This document shows positions 56,203-64,000 of a stretch of DNA of 64,000 nucleotides, piece by piece (position 1 is the stretch's first letter; each line of letters starts with the position of its first letter). The notes below the pieces were generated by a model, which did not search any database, was not told the DNA's origin, and saw only the letters and a program-made list of their open reading frames with translations. The stretch spans positions 1 to 64,000 of the forward strand of contig JAJFJN010000101.1 of the NCBI GenBank assembly GCA_021773975.1. Direction: 5' to 3'. The position numbers and the translations under genes are program-made. The stretch is from Gammaproteobacteria bacterium (GTDB lineage: Bacteria > Pseudomonadota > Gammaproteobacteria > Chromatiales > Chromatiaceae).

Positions 56203-56243
56203 GGAGGTGATCTTTAATGAGCTTACAGAGGGGTAGGGGTTGA
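56203..56243 (+). promoter_or_regulatory. Full-length Shine-Dalgarno and 8-codon leader before GT4
   Basis: GGAGGTGATC (56203-56212) complements the 16S anti-SD over ten bases. Four bases on is ATG at 56217, reading MSLQRGRG and stopping at TGA 56241-56243. That stop overlaps the TTG (56240) of the following glycosyltransferase in another frame, with an in-frame TAG just upstream of the TTG. So the strong site serves the leader, and the enzyme depends on coupling, unless an indel in the G-rich leader has split one ORF. Confidence 0.65.
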
Positions 56244-57226
56244 GGATTTTAAGTCCTATGCCAAGAGACAATGGTGCTTGTGTGGTACATGAGCAACTAG
56301 AGGCATCTTTGCCAGAGTATCATGTAAATAGCTACTCTCCTTGGTGGACTTTGGCACCTATTACTCTTCCCTGGGTTTCATCTACTCGGCAGGCTGATTT
56401 GATCCATACAGAACTAAATTATGCCTGTTTTTTTAAGCGCCCTGGCGTGCCTCTGGTTGCTACTGCGCATGGTTATTCATTGGATGCTTTTTTGGCACCT
56501 TACTCCTCGCCTCTACAGCGTCTTCACTATCGTACAGACTTGCGTTGGTTTGTAGAGAGATCTTTGGCAACAGCAGATCGAGTTACGGCCGTTAGCCAAT
56601 ATCTTGCTGAAAAGCTGCAACAACATATGCAATGCCCAACTGATATTCAGGTGATCTATAACGGGATAGATGAAACACGTTTTCAACCGCTGTTATCTAA
56701 ACCGCATCAAAGACAACCTTTTCGTATTCTTTTCTGTGGCAAGCTAACAAGAAAAAAAGGGGCAGATATGATTGTCCCCTTAGCAAGAATGCTGGGTTCT
56801 GATTTTGAGATACATTATGTGGGTGGAGGGGAGTTAAATACGACTGGTATTGGCGCAGGCAGGGTGATTGCCCTTGGACAGACTGCTTATAACAAGATGC
56901 ATGAACTTTATCATTCGGTTGATGCGCTATTTGTGCCATCGGTGCGGGAGGGTTTTGGATTATCCATTGCAGAAGCAATGGCATCTGGATTGCCCGTGGT
57001 GGCTAATAATTGCTCTGCAATTCCTGAGCTGGTAAGGGATGGGGACGGCGGATTTTTATGTGAAATTGGCCAGATTAAACAGTATGCCGAAGCCTTTAGA
57101 AAATTAATGGATGCTCCACAGCTTTGTCGTAGTATGGGGGAGTTTAATCGTGTGCAAGTAGAGGAGAAATTCACACTCTCTCGCATGGTTAATCAGTATC
57201 AAGATCTGTTTGAATCAGTGCGATAG
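56240..57226 (+). CDS. Glycosyltransferase family 4
   Basis: 328 residues from TTG 56240 (MRILSPMPRDNGACVV); the next Met (MPRDN) would trim the first strand. GT-B fold with IRILFCGKLTRKKGADMI-like donor-domain opening and SVREGFGLSIAEAMASGLPV with the paired glutamates. VIYNGIDETRF joins the domains. It forms a pair with the next GT4 gene, nine bases away. Separate from the main EPS locus; could serve lipopolysaccharide or a second glycan. Confidence 0.88.
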   Translation: MRILSPMPRDNGACVVHEQLEASLPEYHVNSYSPWWTLAPITLPWVSSTRQADLIHTELNYACFFKRPGVPLVATAHGYSLDAFLAPYSSPLQRLHYRTDLRWFVERSLATADRVTAVSQYLAEKLQQHMQCPTDIQVIYNGIDETRFQPLLSKPHQRQPFRILFCGKLTRKKGADMIVPLARMLGSDFEIHYVGGGELNTTGIGAGRVIALGQTAYNKMHELYHSVDALFVPSVREGFGLSIAEAMASGLPVVANNCSAIPELVRDGDGGFLCEIGQIKQYAEAFRKLMDAPQLCRSMGEFNRVQVEEKFTLSRMVNQYQDLFESVR

Positions 57227-57234
57227 GCATTTTT

Positions 57235-58368
57235 TTGAAAAAACGCATCCTATTTATTACCCGAAATTTCCCACCACTAACGGGTGGTATGGAGCGGTTG
57301 AACTATCATGCCTTTGAAGCACTGTCTGATGCATATGACATGATGCTTCTTGGGCCTAAAGGGTGCGCGGATTACGCACAGGATATGCCAGTAACAGGTA
57401 TTTCGACAGATTCATCTTTGCAATATGTTACACGCTGCTGTTTTGAGGCCTACAGATTATCTCGTCAATGGAAGCCCGATTTGATTGTTGCGGGGAGTGG
57501 TGTGGCCGCACTGCCAGCTAGAATTGCAGCGCGAGGGGCAGGGGCGGCTACTGTGACTCTCGTGCATGGACTGGATATTATCTATCCTAGCCGCCTCTAC
57601 CAATTTGGCTTTGTACCGGCCATTTGCAACTCAGACAGAGTGATCGCTAATAGCGCCAATACTGCCAATTTAGCTCTATCTGCGGGTGTGCCACAAAACC
57701 GTATAGAGATCCTGCATCCAGGGGTCTCTCTTCCAAAACATCCCTTAGAGGCAAAGCCTCTGCAACTGGATTTTGACCTGAAAGGAAAAAAGATTCTACT
57801 GGCTGTAGGCCGACTTATCCGACGCAAGGGGCTCCCTGAGTTTATCCGATATGCACTGCCTAAAATTGTGCAAGAAGAGCCGAACGTATTGTTTTTAGTG
57901 GTTGGTGCGGCCTCAGAGTCATCACCCCTAAAAAAGGCGGGGATTGAAGCCGATTTGCAGAGTGCGATTGTTGAGGCAGGCATGCAGGAGCATGTGAAGC
58001 TGCTGGGGCGTGTCTCTGATGCGCTGCTTGAACAGCTGTTCTCTATCACTACTCTGCATCTATTCCCTGTGTTGGATCTGCCTGGAGATGTGGAGGGTTT
58101 TGGGATGGTTGCAGTTGAGGCTGCCGCCCATGCTGTGCCAACAATTGCTTTCAATGCTGGGGGCGTGTCAGATGCGGTCAAAGATAAAAGTACGGGTTAT
58201 CTTGTTGAGGCAGAGAATTATCAAGCCTTTGCCCAAGCCGTACTTCAGGGGCTGAATGCGCTTGGCCAGGAGTTGTCTCCACAGTGCTGTATTGATTATG
58301 CAGAGCAGTTTTCATGGGATAAGTATGGTCAGCGCTTGCAAGCTATCTGTGAACAGACGCTTTCTTAA
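57235..58368 (+). CDS. Glycosyltransferase family 4
   Basis: 377 residues from TTG 57235 (MKKRILFITRNFPPLTGG). Acceptor motif FPPLTGGMERLNYHAF, VTLVHGLDIIYPSRLYQ, donor domain LLAVGRLIRRKGLPEFI and VEGFGMVAVEAAAHAVPT. The G-G-M-E-R opening resembles GT4 enzymes acting on lipid-linked or LPS sugars. Second consecutive gene with a TTG start, suggesting modest translation. Specificity unknown. Confidence 0.88.
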   Translation: MKKRILFITRNFPPLTGGMERLNYHAFEALSDAYDMMLLGPKGCADYAQDMPVTGISTDSSLQYVTRCCFEAYRLSRQWKPDLIVAGSGVAALPARIAARGAGAATVTLVHGLDIIYPSRLYQFGFVPAICNSDRVIANSANTANLALSAGVPQNRIEILHPGVSLPKHPLEAKPLQLDFDLKGKKILLAVGRLIRRKGLPEFIRYALPKIVQEEPNVLFLVVGAASESSPLKKAGIEADLQSAIVEAGMQEHVKLLGRVSDALLEQLFSITTLHLFPVLDLPGDVEGFGMVAVEAAAHAVPTIAFNAGGVSDAVKDKSTGYLVEAENYQAFAQAVLQGLNALGQELSPQCCIDYAEQFSWDKYGQRLQAICEQTLS

Positions 58369-58461
58369 GATAGATTTGATTCGCACGCGCCCTTCTATTG
58401 ATGTAATAATATTCCGCTTCTGGCGCAAGCCTTATTTTATAAATAGCTAACAAATATACTT

Positions 58462-59562
58462 ATGTCTGGAAATAGCATCGGAAAACTCTTTACTGTGACA
58501 TCTTTTGGTGAAAGCCATGGTCCTGCTATTGGCTGCATTATTGATGGGTGCCCTCCGGGGATGGCGCTTACCGCTGAGGATCTACAAAAAGATCTGGATC
58601 GGCGTCGTCCAGGCACATCTCGCCACACCACTCAAAGAAAAGAGCCTGATCAGGTGCAGATTCTCTCCGGTGTATTTGAAGGTAAGACGACAGGTTGTCC
58701 TATCAGTCTGATTATTTACAACCAGGATCAACGCTCAAAAGATTACTCCAGTGTGATGGATCGCTTTCGTCCGGGCCACGCAGACTATACCTACACACAA
58801 AAATATGGTCATCGGGACTATCGTGGGGGTGGTCGCTCATCGGCGCGGGAGACTGCCATGCGGGTGGCTGCGGGCGCTGTTGCAAAGAAGTATCTTGCTG
58901 AATGTTATGGCATTGAGATCCGCGGCTATCTGGCACAATTGGGTCCAATCAAGATTGAAAAACTAGAGTGGGATCAGGTTGAGAAAAACCCTTTTTTCTG
59001 CCCAGACCCAGATAAGGTTCCAGAGATGGAGGCCTACATGGATGAGCTGCGTAAAGAGGGTAACTCTGTTGGTGCACGCATCAATGTTGTGGCGACAGGT
59101 GTGCCGCCAGGATTGGGAGAGCCGGTTTTTGACCGGCTGGATGCGGACATTGCTCAGGCGCTGATGTGTATCAATGCCGCTAAAGCGGTAGAAATTGGCG
59201 CTGGTTTTGATTGTATTGAGCAGAAAGGCACTGAACATCGGGATGAGATTACCCCCGATGGTTTTTTGAGCAACCATGCGGGTGGGATATTGGGTGGAAT
59301 CTCAAGTGGACAGCACATCCTTGCAAGCATGGCTTTAAAGCCAACCTCCAGCTTGCGCATCCCTGGGCGCACGGTCGATGTGAAAGGCAATGAGACCGAG
59401 GTTATTACAGAAGGAAGGCATGATCCCTGTGTTGGTATTCGTGCCACACCCATTGCAGAAGCTATGCTGGCGATTGTATTGATGGATCATATGCTGCGTC
59501 ATCGTGCTCAAAATATGGATGTTAAATCGGGAACCCCCATTATTCCGCCAGGCCACTATTGA
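58462..59562 (+). CDS. aroC: Chorismate synthase
   Basis: 366 residues. AroC makes chorismate from EPSP with reduced FMN, last step of the shikimate pathway. Signature blocks: [72 protein letters not shown], and the C-terminal [18 protein letters not shown]. Active-site histidines of SHGP and of the GHRDYRG region are intact. Confidence 0.97.
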   Translation: MSGNSIGKLFTVTSFGESHGPAIGCIIDGCPPGMALTAEDLQKDLDRRRPGTSRHTTQRKEPDQVQILSGVFEGKTTGCPISLIIYNQDQRSKDYSSVMDRFRPGHADYTYTQKYGHRDYRGGGRSSARETAMRVAAGAVAKKYLAECYGIEIRGYLAQLGPIKIEKLEWDQVEKNPFFCPDPDKVPEMEAYMDELRKEGNSVGARINVVATGVPPGLGEPVFDRLDADIAQALMCINAAKAVEIGAGFDCIEQKGTEHRDEITPDGFLSNHAGGILGGISSGQHILASMALKPTSSLRIPGRTVDVKGNETEVITEGRHDPCVGIRATPIAEAMLAIVLMDHMLRHRAQNMDVKSGTPIIPPGHY

Positions 59563-59633
59563 AATTGATATTAAACGCCATGCAAGCACTGGGTTTTCCG
59601 AGTTTACCCCTTATATAGTTCGTAGCTGATTCA

Positions 59634-60782
59634 ATGCCTTACTGGCGACTTTCTGGCTTTTATCTAGTCTATTTTGCTGCCCTTGGGGCGCTGATCCCCT
59701 ATTGGGGGCTTTATCTTAAGTCCCAGGGTTTTGATCCGATTGAAATTGGCCAATTGATGGCGCTCTTGATGGCTACCAAGATTATTGCACCTAATGTTTG
59801 GGCCTGGATTGCAGATCTTACAGGCCGGCGCATGGCTATTGTGCGTCTTGCCTCACTGCTTGCATTTTTTATATTCATGGGGCTATTTTGGGTTGAGGGC
59901 TTTTGGCCGCTTGCATTAACTATGATCTGCTTTAGCTTTTTCTGGCATGCCTCACTGCCTCAATTTGAAGCAGTTACATTAAGCCACCTTGCTGGTCGAA
60001 CACGCTATTACAGTCGTATTCGCCTCTGGGGATCCATTGGATTTATCCTCAGTGTGGCTGGGTTAGGCGTGGTGTTAGATAGCCATGATGCCACCATTAT
60101 TCTACCTGTGGTGCTTTTGCTCTATTTTCTAATCTGGTTGATGAGTCTAGTTGTGCCTGAAAAAAAGGCGGCAGCACATATTGATGAGCCTGTTCCTTTA
60201 GGGCAACTATTACGGCATCCAGCCATTGTGGCTTTTCTAGCGGCTGCTTTTTTTATGCAGATGGGGCATGGAGCCTACTATGCTTTTTACTCCATCTATT
60301 TGGGTGAGCATGGTTACAGTAGTACCGTTATCGGGCAGCTATGGGCCTTAGGTGTAGTGGCTGAGGTGTTGGTGTTTTTAGTGATGCACCAATTGCTAAA
60401 GCATTTCAATGTTAGACAGGTATTGCTGGCCAGCCTATTGTTGGCCACACTGCGTTGGGCTTTGATTGGCAATTTTCCTGATAACCTTTGGTTGCTGCTG
60501 TTTGCACAGGTTTTACATGCGGCAACCTTTGGTACTTTTCATGCAGCTGCCATGCATTTCATCCACCACCATTTTCGAGGGCGACACCAAGGTAGAGGGC
60601 AAGCGCTTTATAGTAGCCTGAGCTTTGGTGCTGGCGGTGCCATTGGCAGTCTTTATAGTGGTTATCTTTGGTCAGGTGCAGGAGCAACTATCACCTATGG
60701 TGTTTCAGCAATGGTATCATTTTTGGCTTTTGGCCTTGTATGGAAATGGGTGGATAATCCCAATATCTGTGAGGAGATGTAG
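59634..60782 (+). CDS. MFS transporter, MFS_1_like (HcaT-like)
   Basis: 382 residues with 12 predicted helices. Opening YWRLSGFYLVYFAALGALIP and the ADLTGRR loop 2-3 motif are typical of the HcaT/LacY-like MFS_1 group. RIRLWGSIGFILSVAGLG marks helix 5. Genes of this group commonly follow aroC in gammaproteobacteria. Substrate unknown. It ends two bases before the LpxD-like gene. Confidence 0.9.
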   Translation: MPYWRLSGFYLVYFAALGALIPYWGLYLKSQGFDPIEIGQLMALLMATKIIAPNVWAWIADLTGRRMAIVRLASLLAFFIFMGLFWVEGFWPLALTMICFSFFWHASLPQFEAVTLSHLAGRTRYYSRIRLWGSIGFILSVAGLGVVLDSHDATIILPVVLLLYFLIWLMSLVVPEKKAAAHIDEPVPLGQLLRHPAIVAFLAAAFFMQMGHGAYYAFYSIYLGEHGYSSTVIGQLWALGVVAEVLVFLVMHQLLKHFNVRQVLLASLLLATLRWALIGNFPDNLWLLLFAQVLHAATFGTFHAAAMHFIHHHFRGRHQGRGQALYSSLSFGAGGAIGSLYSGYLWSGAGATITYGVSAMVSFLAFGLVWKWVDNPNICEEM

Positions 60783-60784
60783 AT

Positions 60785-61840
60785 ATGGCATATAGCCTTA
60801 ATGAAATATGTAAACGTATTCAAGGTCGATTGGAAGGTGATGAAGCTATTTTAATCCAAGGCGTAAATACGCTTGATAGCGCAGGTGCTGCTGAGATTAC
60901 CTTTGCTGAAAGTGATCGATACTTTGATAAAGTTGCATCAGGGCAGGCTGCGGCAATTGTTGTGGCAGAAGATTTTCCCGATGTGCCTGGATGTAATCTA
61001 GTACGAGTTCCCAATCCTCGTTTTTCTTTTATGCAAATCATGGAGATGTTTGTAGCTCCAGTGGAGATGAAAGGGATTCACCAAAAAGCCAGTATTTCTG
61101 ATACAGCAAACTTAGATAAGACAGTTTCAATTGGAGCCTGCGCTGTTGTGGCTGATCTAGCCAATATAGGAGCACGAACCTTTATTGAATCAGGTGCTTA
61201 TATTGGTACAGATGTGATTATTGGTGAGGATTGCTATATCGGTGCTAATGCCGTGTTGATGAAAGGAATTAGGGTAGGGGATAGAGTTGTAATCCATGCA
61301 GGTGCAACTATTGGTGGTGAAGGTTTTGGTTTTGCTTGGTTGAAGGATCATCATCATAAAGTGCCTCAGTTGGGATCAGTGCAGATTGATGATGATGTAG
61401 AGATCGGCTGCAACAGCTGTGTAGATCGCGCAACAATGGGCATAACACGTATACGACGTGGTACCAAAATTGATAATCAGGTACATATCGCACACAACAA
61501 TGATATTGGAGAAGATGTCATTATAGCGGGTCAGTTTGGCTCCTCAGGCAGTGTTACCATTGGAAATAGAGCTGTTTTTGGTGGAAAGTCCTGTATTGCC
61601 GATCACTTAAGTGTTGGTGAAAATGCCCAGGTGGGTGGAGCTAGTGTCGTTATAAAAAATGTGGAGCCAGGAGCGGTTGTATTTGGAATGCCTGCTCAGT
61701 CTAAACGACAAACATTTCAAGAGTTGGCTTACATAAAGCGCTTGCCTGATTTGGCTAAAACAGTAAAAGCACAAGAGAAAGAATTGAAACGATTGCAAAA
61801 ACAGGTGGCCAGCTTAGTAAGTAAATTGCCACAAGATTAA
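60785..61840 (+). CDS. LpxD-like UDP-3-O-acyl-glucosamine N-acyltransferase
   Basis: 351 residues: an N-terminal uridine-binding-type domain (about 1-100), a left-handed beta-helix of hexapeptide repeats (about 105-300), and a coiled C-terminal helix. The catalytic-type histidine lies in IDNQVHIAHNNDIG. The usual lpxD context (skp-lpxD-fabZ-lpxA) is absent, so this may be a second LpxD paralogue or an acyltransferase for another nucleotide sugar. Confidence 0.82.
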   Translation: MAYSLNEICKRIQGRLEGDEAILIQGVNTLDSAGAAEITFAESDRYFDKVASGQAAAIVVAEDFPDVPGCNLVRVPNPRFSFMQIMEMFVAPVEMKGIHQKASISDTANLDKTVSIGACAVVADLANIGARTFIESGAYIGTDVIIGEDCYIGANAVLMKGIRVGDRVVIHAGATIGGEGFGFAWLKDHHHKVPQLGSVQIDDDVEIGCNSCVDRATMGITRIRRGTKIDNQVHIAHNNDIGEDVIIAGQFGSSGSVTIGNRAVFGGKSCIADHLSVGENAQVGGASVVIKNVEPGAVVFGMPAQSKRQTFQELAYIKRLPDLAKTVKAQEKELKRLQKQVASLVSKLPQD

Positions 61841-61877
61841 TAAAGTACATCTAAAAGATATTAATTTAAAAAACACC

Positions 61878-62375
61878 ATGAAAAAAATTAAAGTTTTATT
61901 TGTTTGTATGGCCAATATTTGTAGATCACCAACTGCACATGGTGTGTTTGAGGCTTTAGTTGAGCGAGAAGGATTGACTTACTGTATCGAAGTGGATTCA
62001 GCAGGAACCCATGCTTATTATATTGGCAAATCGCCTGATCAACGCTCACAGGAGACAGCACTAAAGCGAGGTTTAGATATTAGCCATCAAAGAGCGCGTA
62101 AGGTAAAGAGCAGTGATTTTGTAGAGTATGATTATGTTTTGGTGATGGATCAGGATAACTACCATGCACTCTGTGGGATTTGCCCTGAAGGTATGGAGGA
62201 TAAACTACAGTTGTTAATGGACTATGCGCCTGACTTAAGGTTGCGTGAGGTGCCTGACCCTTATCGTGGCGGCTCACAAGGCTTTGAAACGGTTTTTGAT
62301 ATGGTCGAGGCGGCCGCTGATGGTTTGTTGGAGGATATCCGTGAGCAGTATTCTAATCTTGGATCTAGTCTTTAA
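61878..62375 (+). CDS. Low-molecular-weight protein-tyrosine phosphatase
   Basis: 165 residues. P-loop VCMANICRSPTAHG (C-X5-R-S, Cys near residue 10) and the acid loop PDPYRGG near 127 are intact. It dephosphorylates phosphotyrosine proteins; relatives such as Wzb counter BY-kinases of polysaccharide synthesis. The BY-kinase here is 45 kb away. Its stop overlaps that of the convergent LuxO-like gene by 11 bases. Confidence 0.92.
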   Translation: MKKIKVLFVCMANICRSPTAHGVFEALVEREGLTYCIEVDSAGTHAYYIGKSPDQRSQETALKRGLDISHQRARKVKSSDFVEYDYVLVMDQDNYHALCGICPEGMEDKLQLLMDYAPDLRLREVPDPYRGGSQGFETVFDMVEAAADGLLEDIREQYSNLGSSL

Positions 62376-63810
62376 GCAGTGACTCCCATTTTTTACGTTT
62401 ACGGTAAACTGTAGAGGGGTTTATATCTAAAAATTCAGCTGCTTTTATAATATTACCATCACATTGGATAATTGCTTTTTCTATTACTTTCATTTCAACT
62501 TGCCATAGCGGTAAAATCTGATATCTATCTCCCAGTGTTTGAACGCAACCTTTCTCCTCTGAATTTATAGTGGTTTCTACAGCTGCTTTATCTTTGAGCT
62601 GAGAAGAGCGTGTTCCACTTTCATAAAGTTGAGCAGGAAGCATTTTTTTTGTGACTTCCTCTCCGTCATTTAATACAACTATATTTCGAACTACATTTTG
62701 CAACTCTCGAACATTTCCTGGCCACGGGTAATCTTGAATAATTCCTTCTGCCTCAGGTGAAAACCGCGTAAATAGCCTGTTTTCTTCTTTAGAGAAAGTG
62801 GAAAGAAATTTATATGCAATTAAAATAATATCAGCACCACGCTCACGTAATGGTGGCATTTCGATAGGAATAACATGCAAGCGATAGAAAAGATCTTCTC
62901 TAAATAATCCTTTTTTTACCATCTCTAAAGGATCTTTATTTGTTGCGCAAATAAAGCGAATATCAACATGCTCTTCTTTATTCGAACCTACCTTATGGAA
63001 ATGTTGGCTCTGAAAAAAACGTAAAAATTTGCTTTGAATATCAAGATTCATTTCGCAAATTTCATCCATAAAAAGGGTGCCACCATTTGCCTTTGATGCA
63101 GCACCTTCTCTATCCTTTGTTGCGCCAGTAAAAGCACCCTTTACATGTCCAAATATTTCGCTCTCCATTAAGTCCTTTGGGATGGCGGCACAATTTAATG
63201 CAACAAACGGCATCTCTGCCCTAGCGCTTTGCTTATGAATAGCTTCTGCACAGAGCTCTTTGCCTGTGCCACTTTCACCGGTAATAAAAATAGTCGCTTT
63301 GCTGGAAGCACCGCTCTTTATAATCTGAAAAACAGCCTGCATAGGAAGTGAAGAACCAATTAAGTTATAAAACCTATCACTTTTAAATGACTGCTCATAG
63401 AGTTGCACTGCATGAGAAAGCCTATAATGTTTATAGGCATTGCCAATTGTTGTTTGAAGTCGGTCAATATCTACGGGCTTCTGTAAAAAATCATGTGCGC
63501 CTAACCGTGTTGCTTCAACGGCAAGCTCAATTGAGCCTTGGTTTGTAATTACAACTACAACTACGGGAATAGTTTCTTTCTTTATTAATTTTAATATATC
63601 AAGGCCATTATAATCTGGAAGATAAATATCCAGCAGCAGAACATCAATTTGTTTATGTCGCAATATATCAAGTGCCGAGATCCCATCTCCAACAACCATG
63701 GCCTCCCAGCCATCTGCCTGGAGAATTTCCTGATAATATGCAGCAAACAACTCATCGTCTTCAACGATGAGCACATGCTTGCGGTTAGACAATGGGGCAG
63801 TATTTGCCAT
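62365..63810 (-). CDS. LuxO-like sigma-54-dependent response regulator
   Basis: 481 residues. Receiver domain (about 12-125) with the phospho-Asp in VLLLDIYLPDYNG and the Lys in LQKPVDID. AAA+ domain (about 150-390) with Walker A GESGTGKE, GAFTGA sigma-54 loop and Walker B GGTLFMDEI. C-terminal Fis-type helix-turn-helix in GNIIKAAEFLDINPSTVYRK, preceded by LPLWQVEMKVIEKAI, which closely resembles the LuxO C-terminus. It may act with a phosphorelay on sigma-54 promoters for EPS or small RNAs. No kinase or LuxU-like gene is adjacent. Confidence 0.88.
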   Translation of the reverse strand: MANTAPLSNRKHVLIVEDDELFAAYYQEILQADGWEAMVVGDGISALDILRHKQIDVLLLDIYLPDYNGLDILKLIKKETIPVVVVVITNQGSIELAVEATRLGAHDFLQKPVDIDRLQTTIGNAYKHYRLSHAVQLYEQSFKSDRFYNLIGSSLPMQAVFQIIKSGASSKATIFITGESGTGKELCAEAIHKQSARAEMPFVALNCAAIPKDLMESEIFGHVKGAFTGATKDREGAASKANGGTLFMDEICEMNLDIQSKFLRFFQSQHFHKVGSNKEEHVDIRFICATNKDPLEMVKKGLFREDLFYRLHVIPIEMPPLRERGADIILIAYKFLSTFSKEENRLFTRFSPEAEGIIQDYPWPGNVRELQNVVRNIVVLNDGEEVTKKMLPAQLYESGTRSSQLKDKAAVETTINSEEKGCVQTLGDRYQILPLWQVEMKVIEKAIIQCDGNIIKAAEFLDINPSTVYRKRKKWESLLKD

Positions 63811-63861
63811 TAAAATAGCTCTCTATCCTTAATGAAGTGCACTTAATTAATCAAAACCTGC

Positions 63862-63896
63862 ATTATGTGATATAGCAAGGCTATTGCAAATTGCAA
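63862..63896 (-). promoter_or_regulatory. LuxO-type operator over sigma-70-like promoter
   Basis: Forward-strand TTGCA-AAT-TGCAA (63884-63896) is a perfect dyad and fits the TTGCA-W3-TGCAA site known for Vibrio LuxO. On the minus strand TTGCAA (63889-63884) serves as a -35 and CATAAT (63867-63862) as a -10, 16 bases apart, reading toward the LuxO-like gene. The operator therefore covers the -35, fitting autorepression. A second palindrome AAGTGCACTT lies at 63835-63844. The remaining bases to 64000 show no gene. Confidence 0.6.
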
Positions 63897-64000
63897 TGTT
63901 TCTTTGATAATAAAGAAATCTGTTTGTCGTATTTGAACCCAGCGCTAAACCACTTAATAATATATATTATTTTGAATTTTGGTAAATTATAAGCTATCTA

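Noticed and set aside
1-64000. tRNA, rRNA, CRISPR arrays, intact transposases or restriction/defence genes
   Set aside because: Intergenic gaps were scanned by eye and are mostly short; no cloverleaf, regular spacer array or transposase motif was found.

Overview
The window is a stretch of a gammaproteobacterial chromosome. This is indicated by dapC-dapD-yffB-dapE, lpxH-ppiB-cysS, hisBHAFE-tatABC, rep, DUF2782-thrB and aroC, all with proteins close to gammaproteobacterial lengths. Base composition is moderate, and AT-richer by eye in the polysaccharide genes. An exosortase-type exopolysaccharide (EPS) locus and a TRAP transporter suggest an environmental, possibly sulfur- or methane-oxidising lineage; the genus cannot be told from the sequence. 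No rRNA, tRNA, CRISPR array or intact transposase was seen. The only mobile-element-like sequence is an imperfect palindrome at the left edge.

Layout. (1) 0.2-6.6 kb, minus strand: succinylase-branch lysine/diaminopimelate genes (dapC, dapD, yffB, dapE), a phosphorelay protein (Hpt plus dead receiver), and lpxH with two cyclophilins. lpxH appears to start at a rare ATT codon overlapping the ppiB stop. (2) 6.7-12.4 kb, plus strand: cysS, ppsA, ettA. (3) 12.7-39.7 kb: a large EPS locus. A plus-strand arm carries export and control genes (Wza-like protein, outer-membrane barrel, Wzz-like co-polymerase, BY-kinase, ExeA-like ATPase), then flippase, Wzy/O-antigen-ligase-like protein, FkbM methyltransferase, two glycosyltransferases and a sulfotransferase. 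A convergent minus-strand arm (24.8-36.2 kb) carries four GT4 glycosyltransferases, a radical SAM/SPASM protein, a thymidylate-kinase-like P-loop protein, an alkaline-phosphatase-superfamily hydrolase and a 1106-residue secreted protein. A second plus-strand unit encodes an exosortase fused to EpsI and a WecA/MraY-type initiating phosphosugar transferase with a long membrane extension. (4) 39.8-49.8 kb: two flavoproteins, pip, dtd, hisBHAFE without hisI, and tatABC, in which TatC carries a FimV-like C-terminal domain. (5) 49.9-55.5 kb: rep, DUF2782, thrB and a TRAP permease pair. (6) 55.6-64 kb: a lipoprotein, two GT4 enzymes behind a tiny leader ORF, aroC, an MFS transporter, an LpxD-like acyltransferase, a low-molecular-weight tyrosine phosphatase, and a LuxO-like sigma-54 activator with a LuxO-type operator over its own promoter.

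How it fits together. The 12.7-39.7 kb genes can make a Wzx/Wzy-type polysaccharide: priming by the WecA-like enzyme, assembly by many glycosyltransferases, sulfation and methylation, flipping, polymerisation under BY-kinase control, and export through the Wza-like pore. The fused exosortase would process sorting-signal proteins that depend on this EPS, but none is encoded here. The tyrosine phosphatase at 61.9 kb could oppose the BY-kinase, and the LuxO-like regulator could link matrix production to signalling; both links are inference. The least-explained part is the 24.8-36.2 kb arm.
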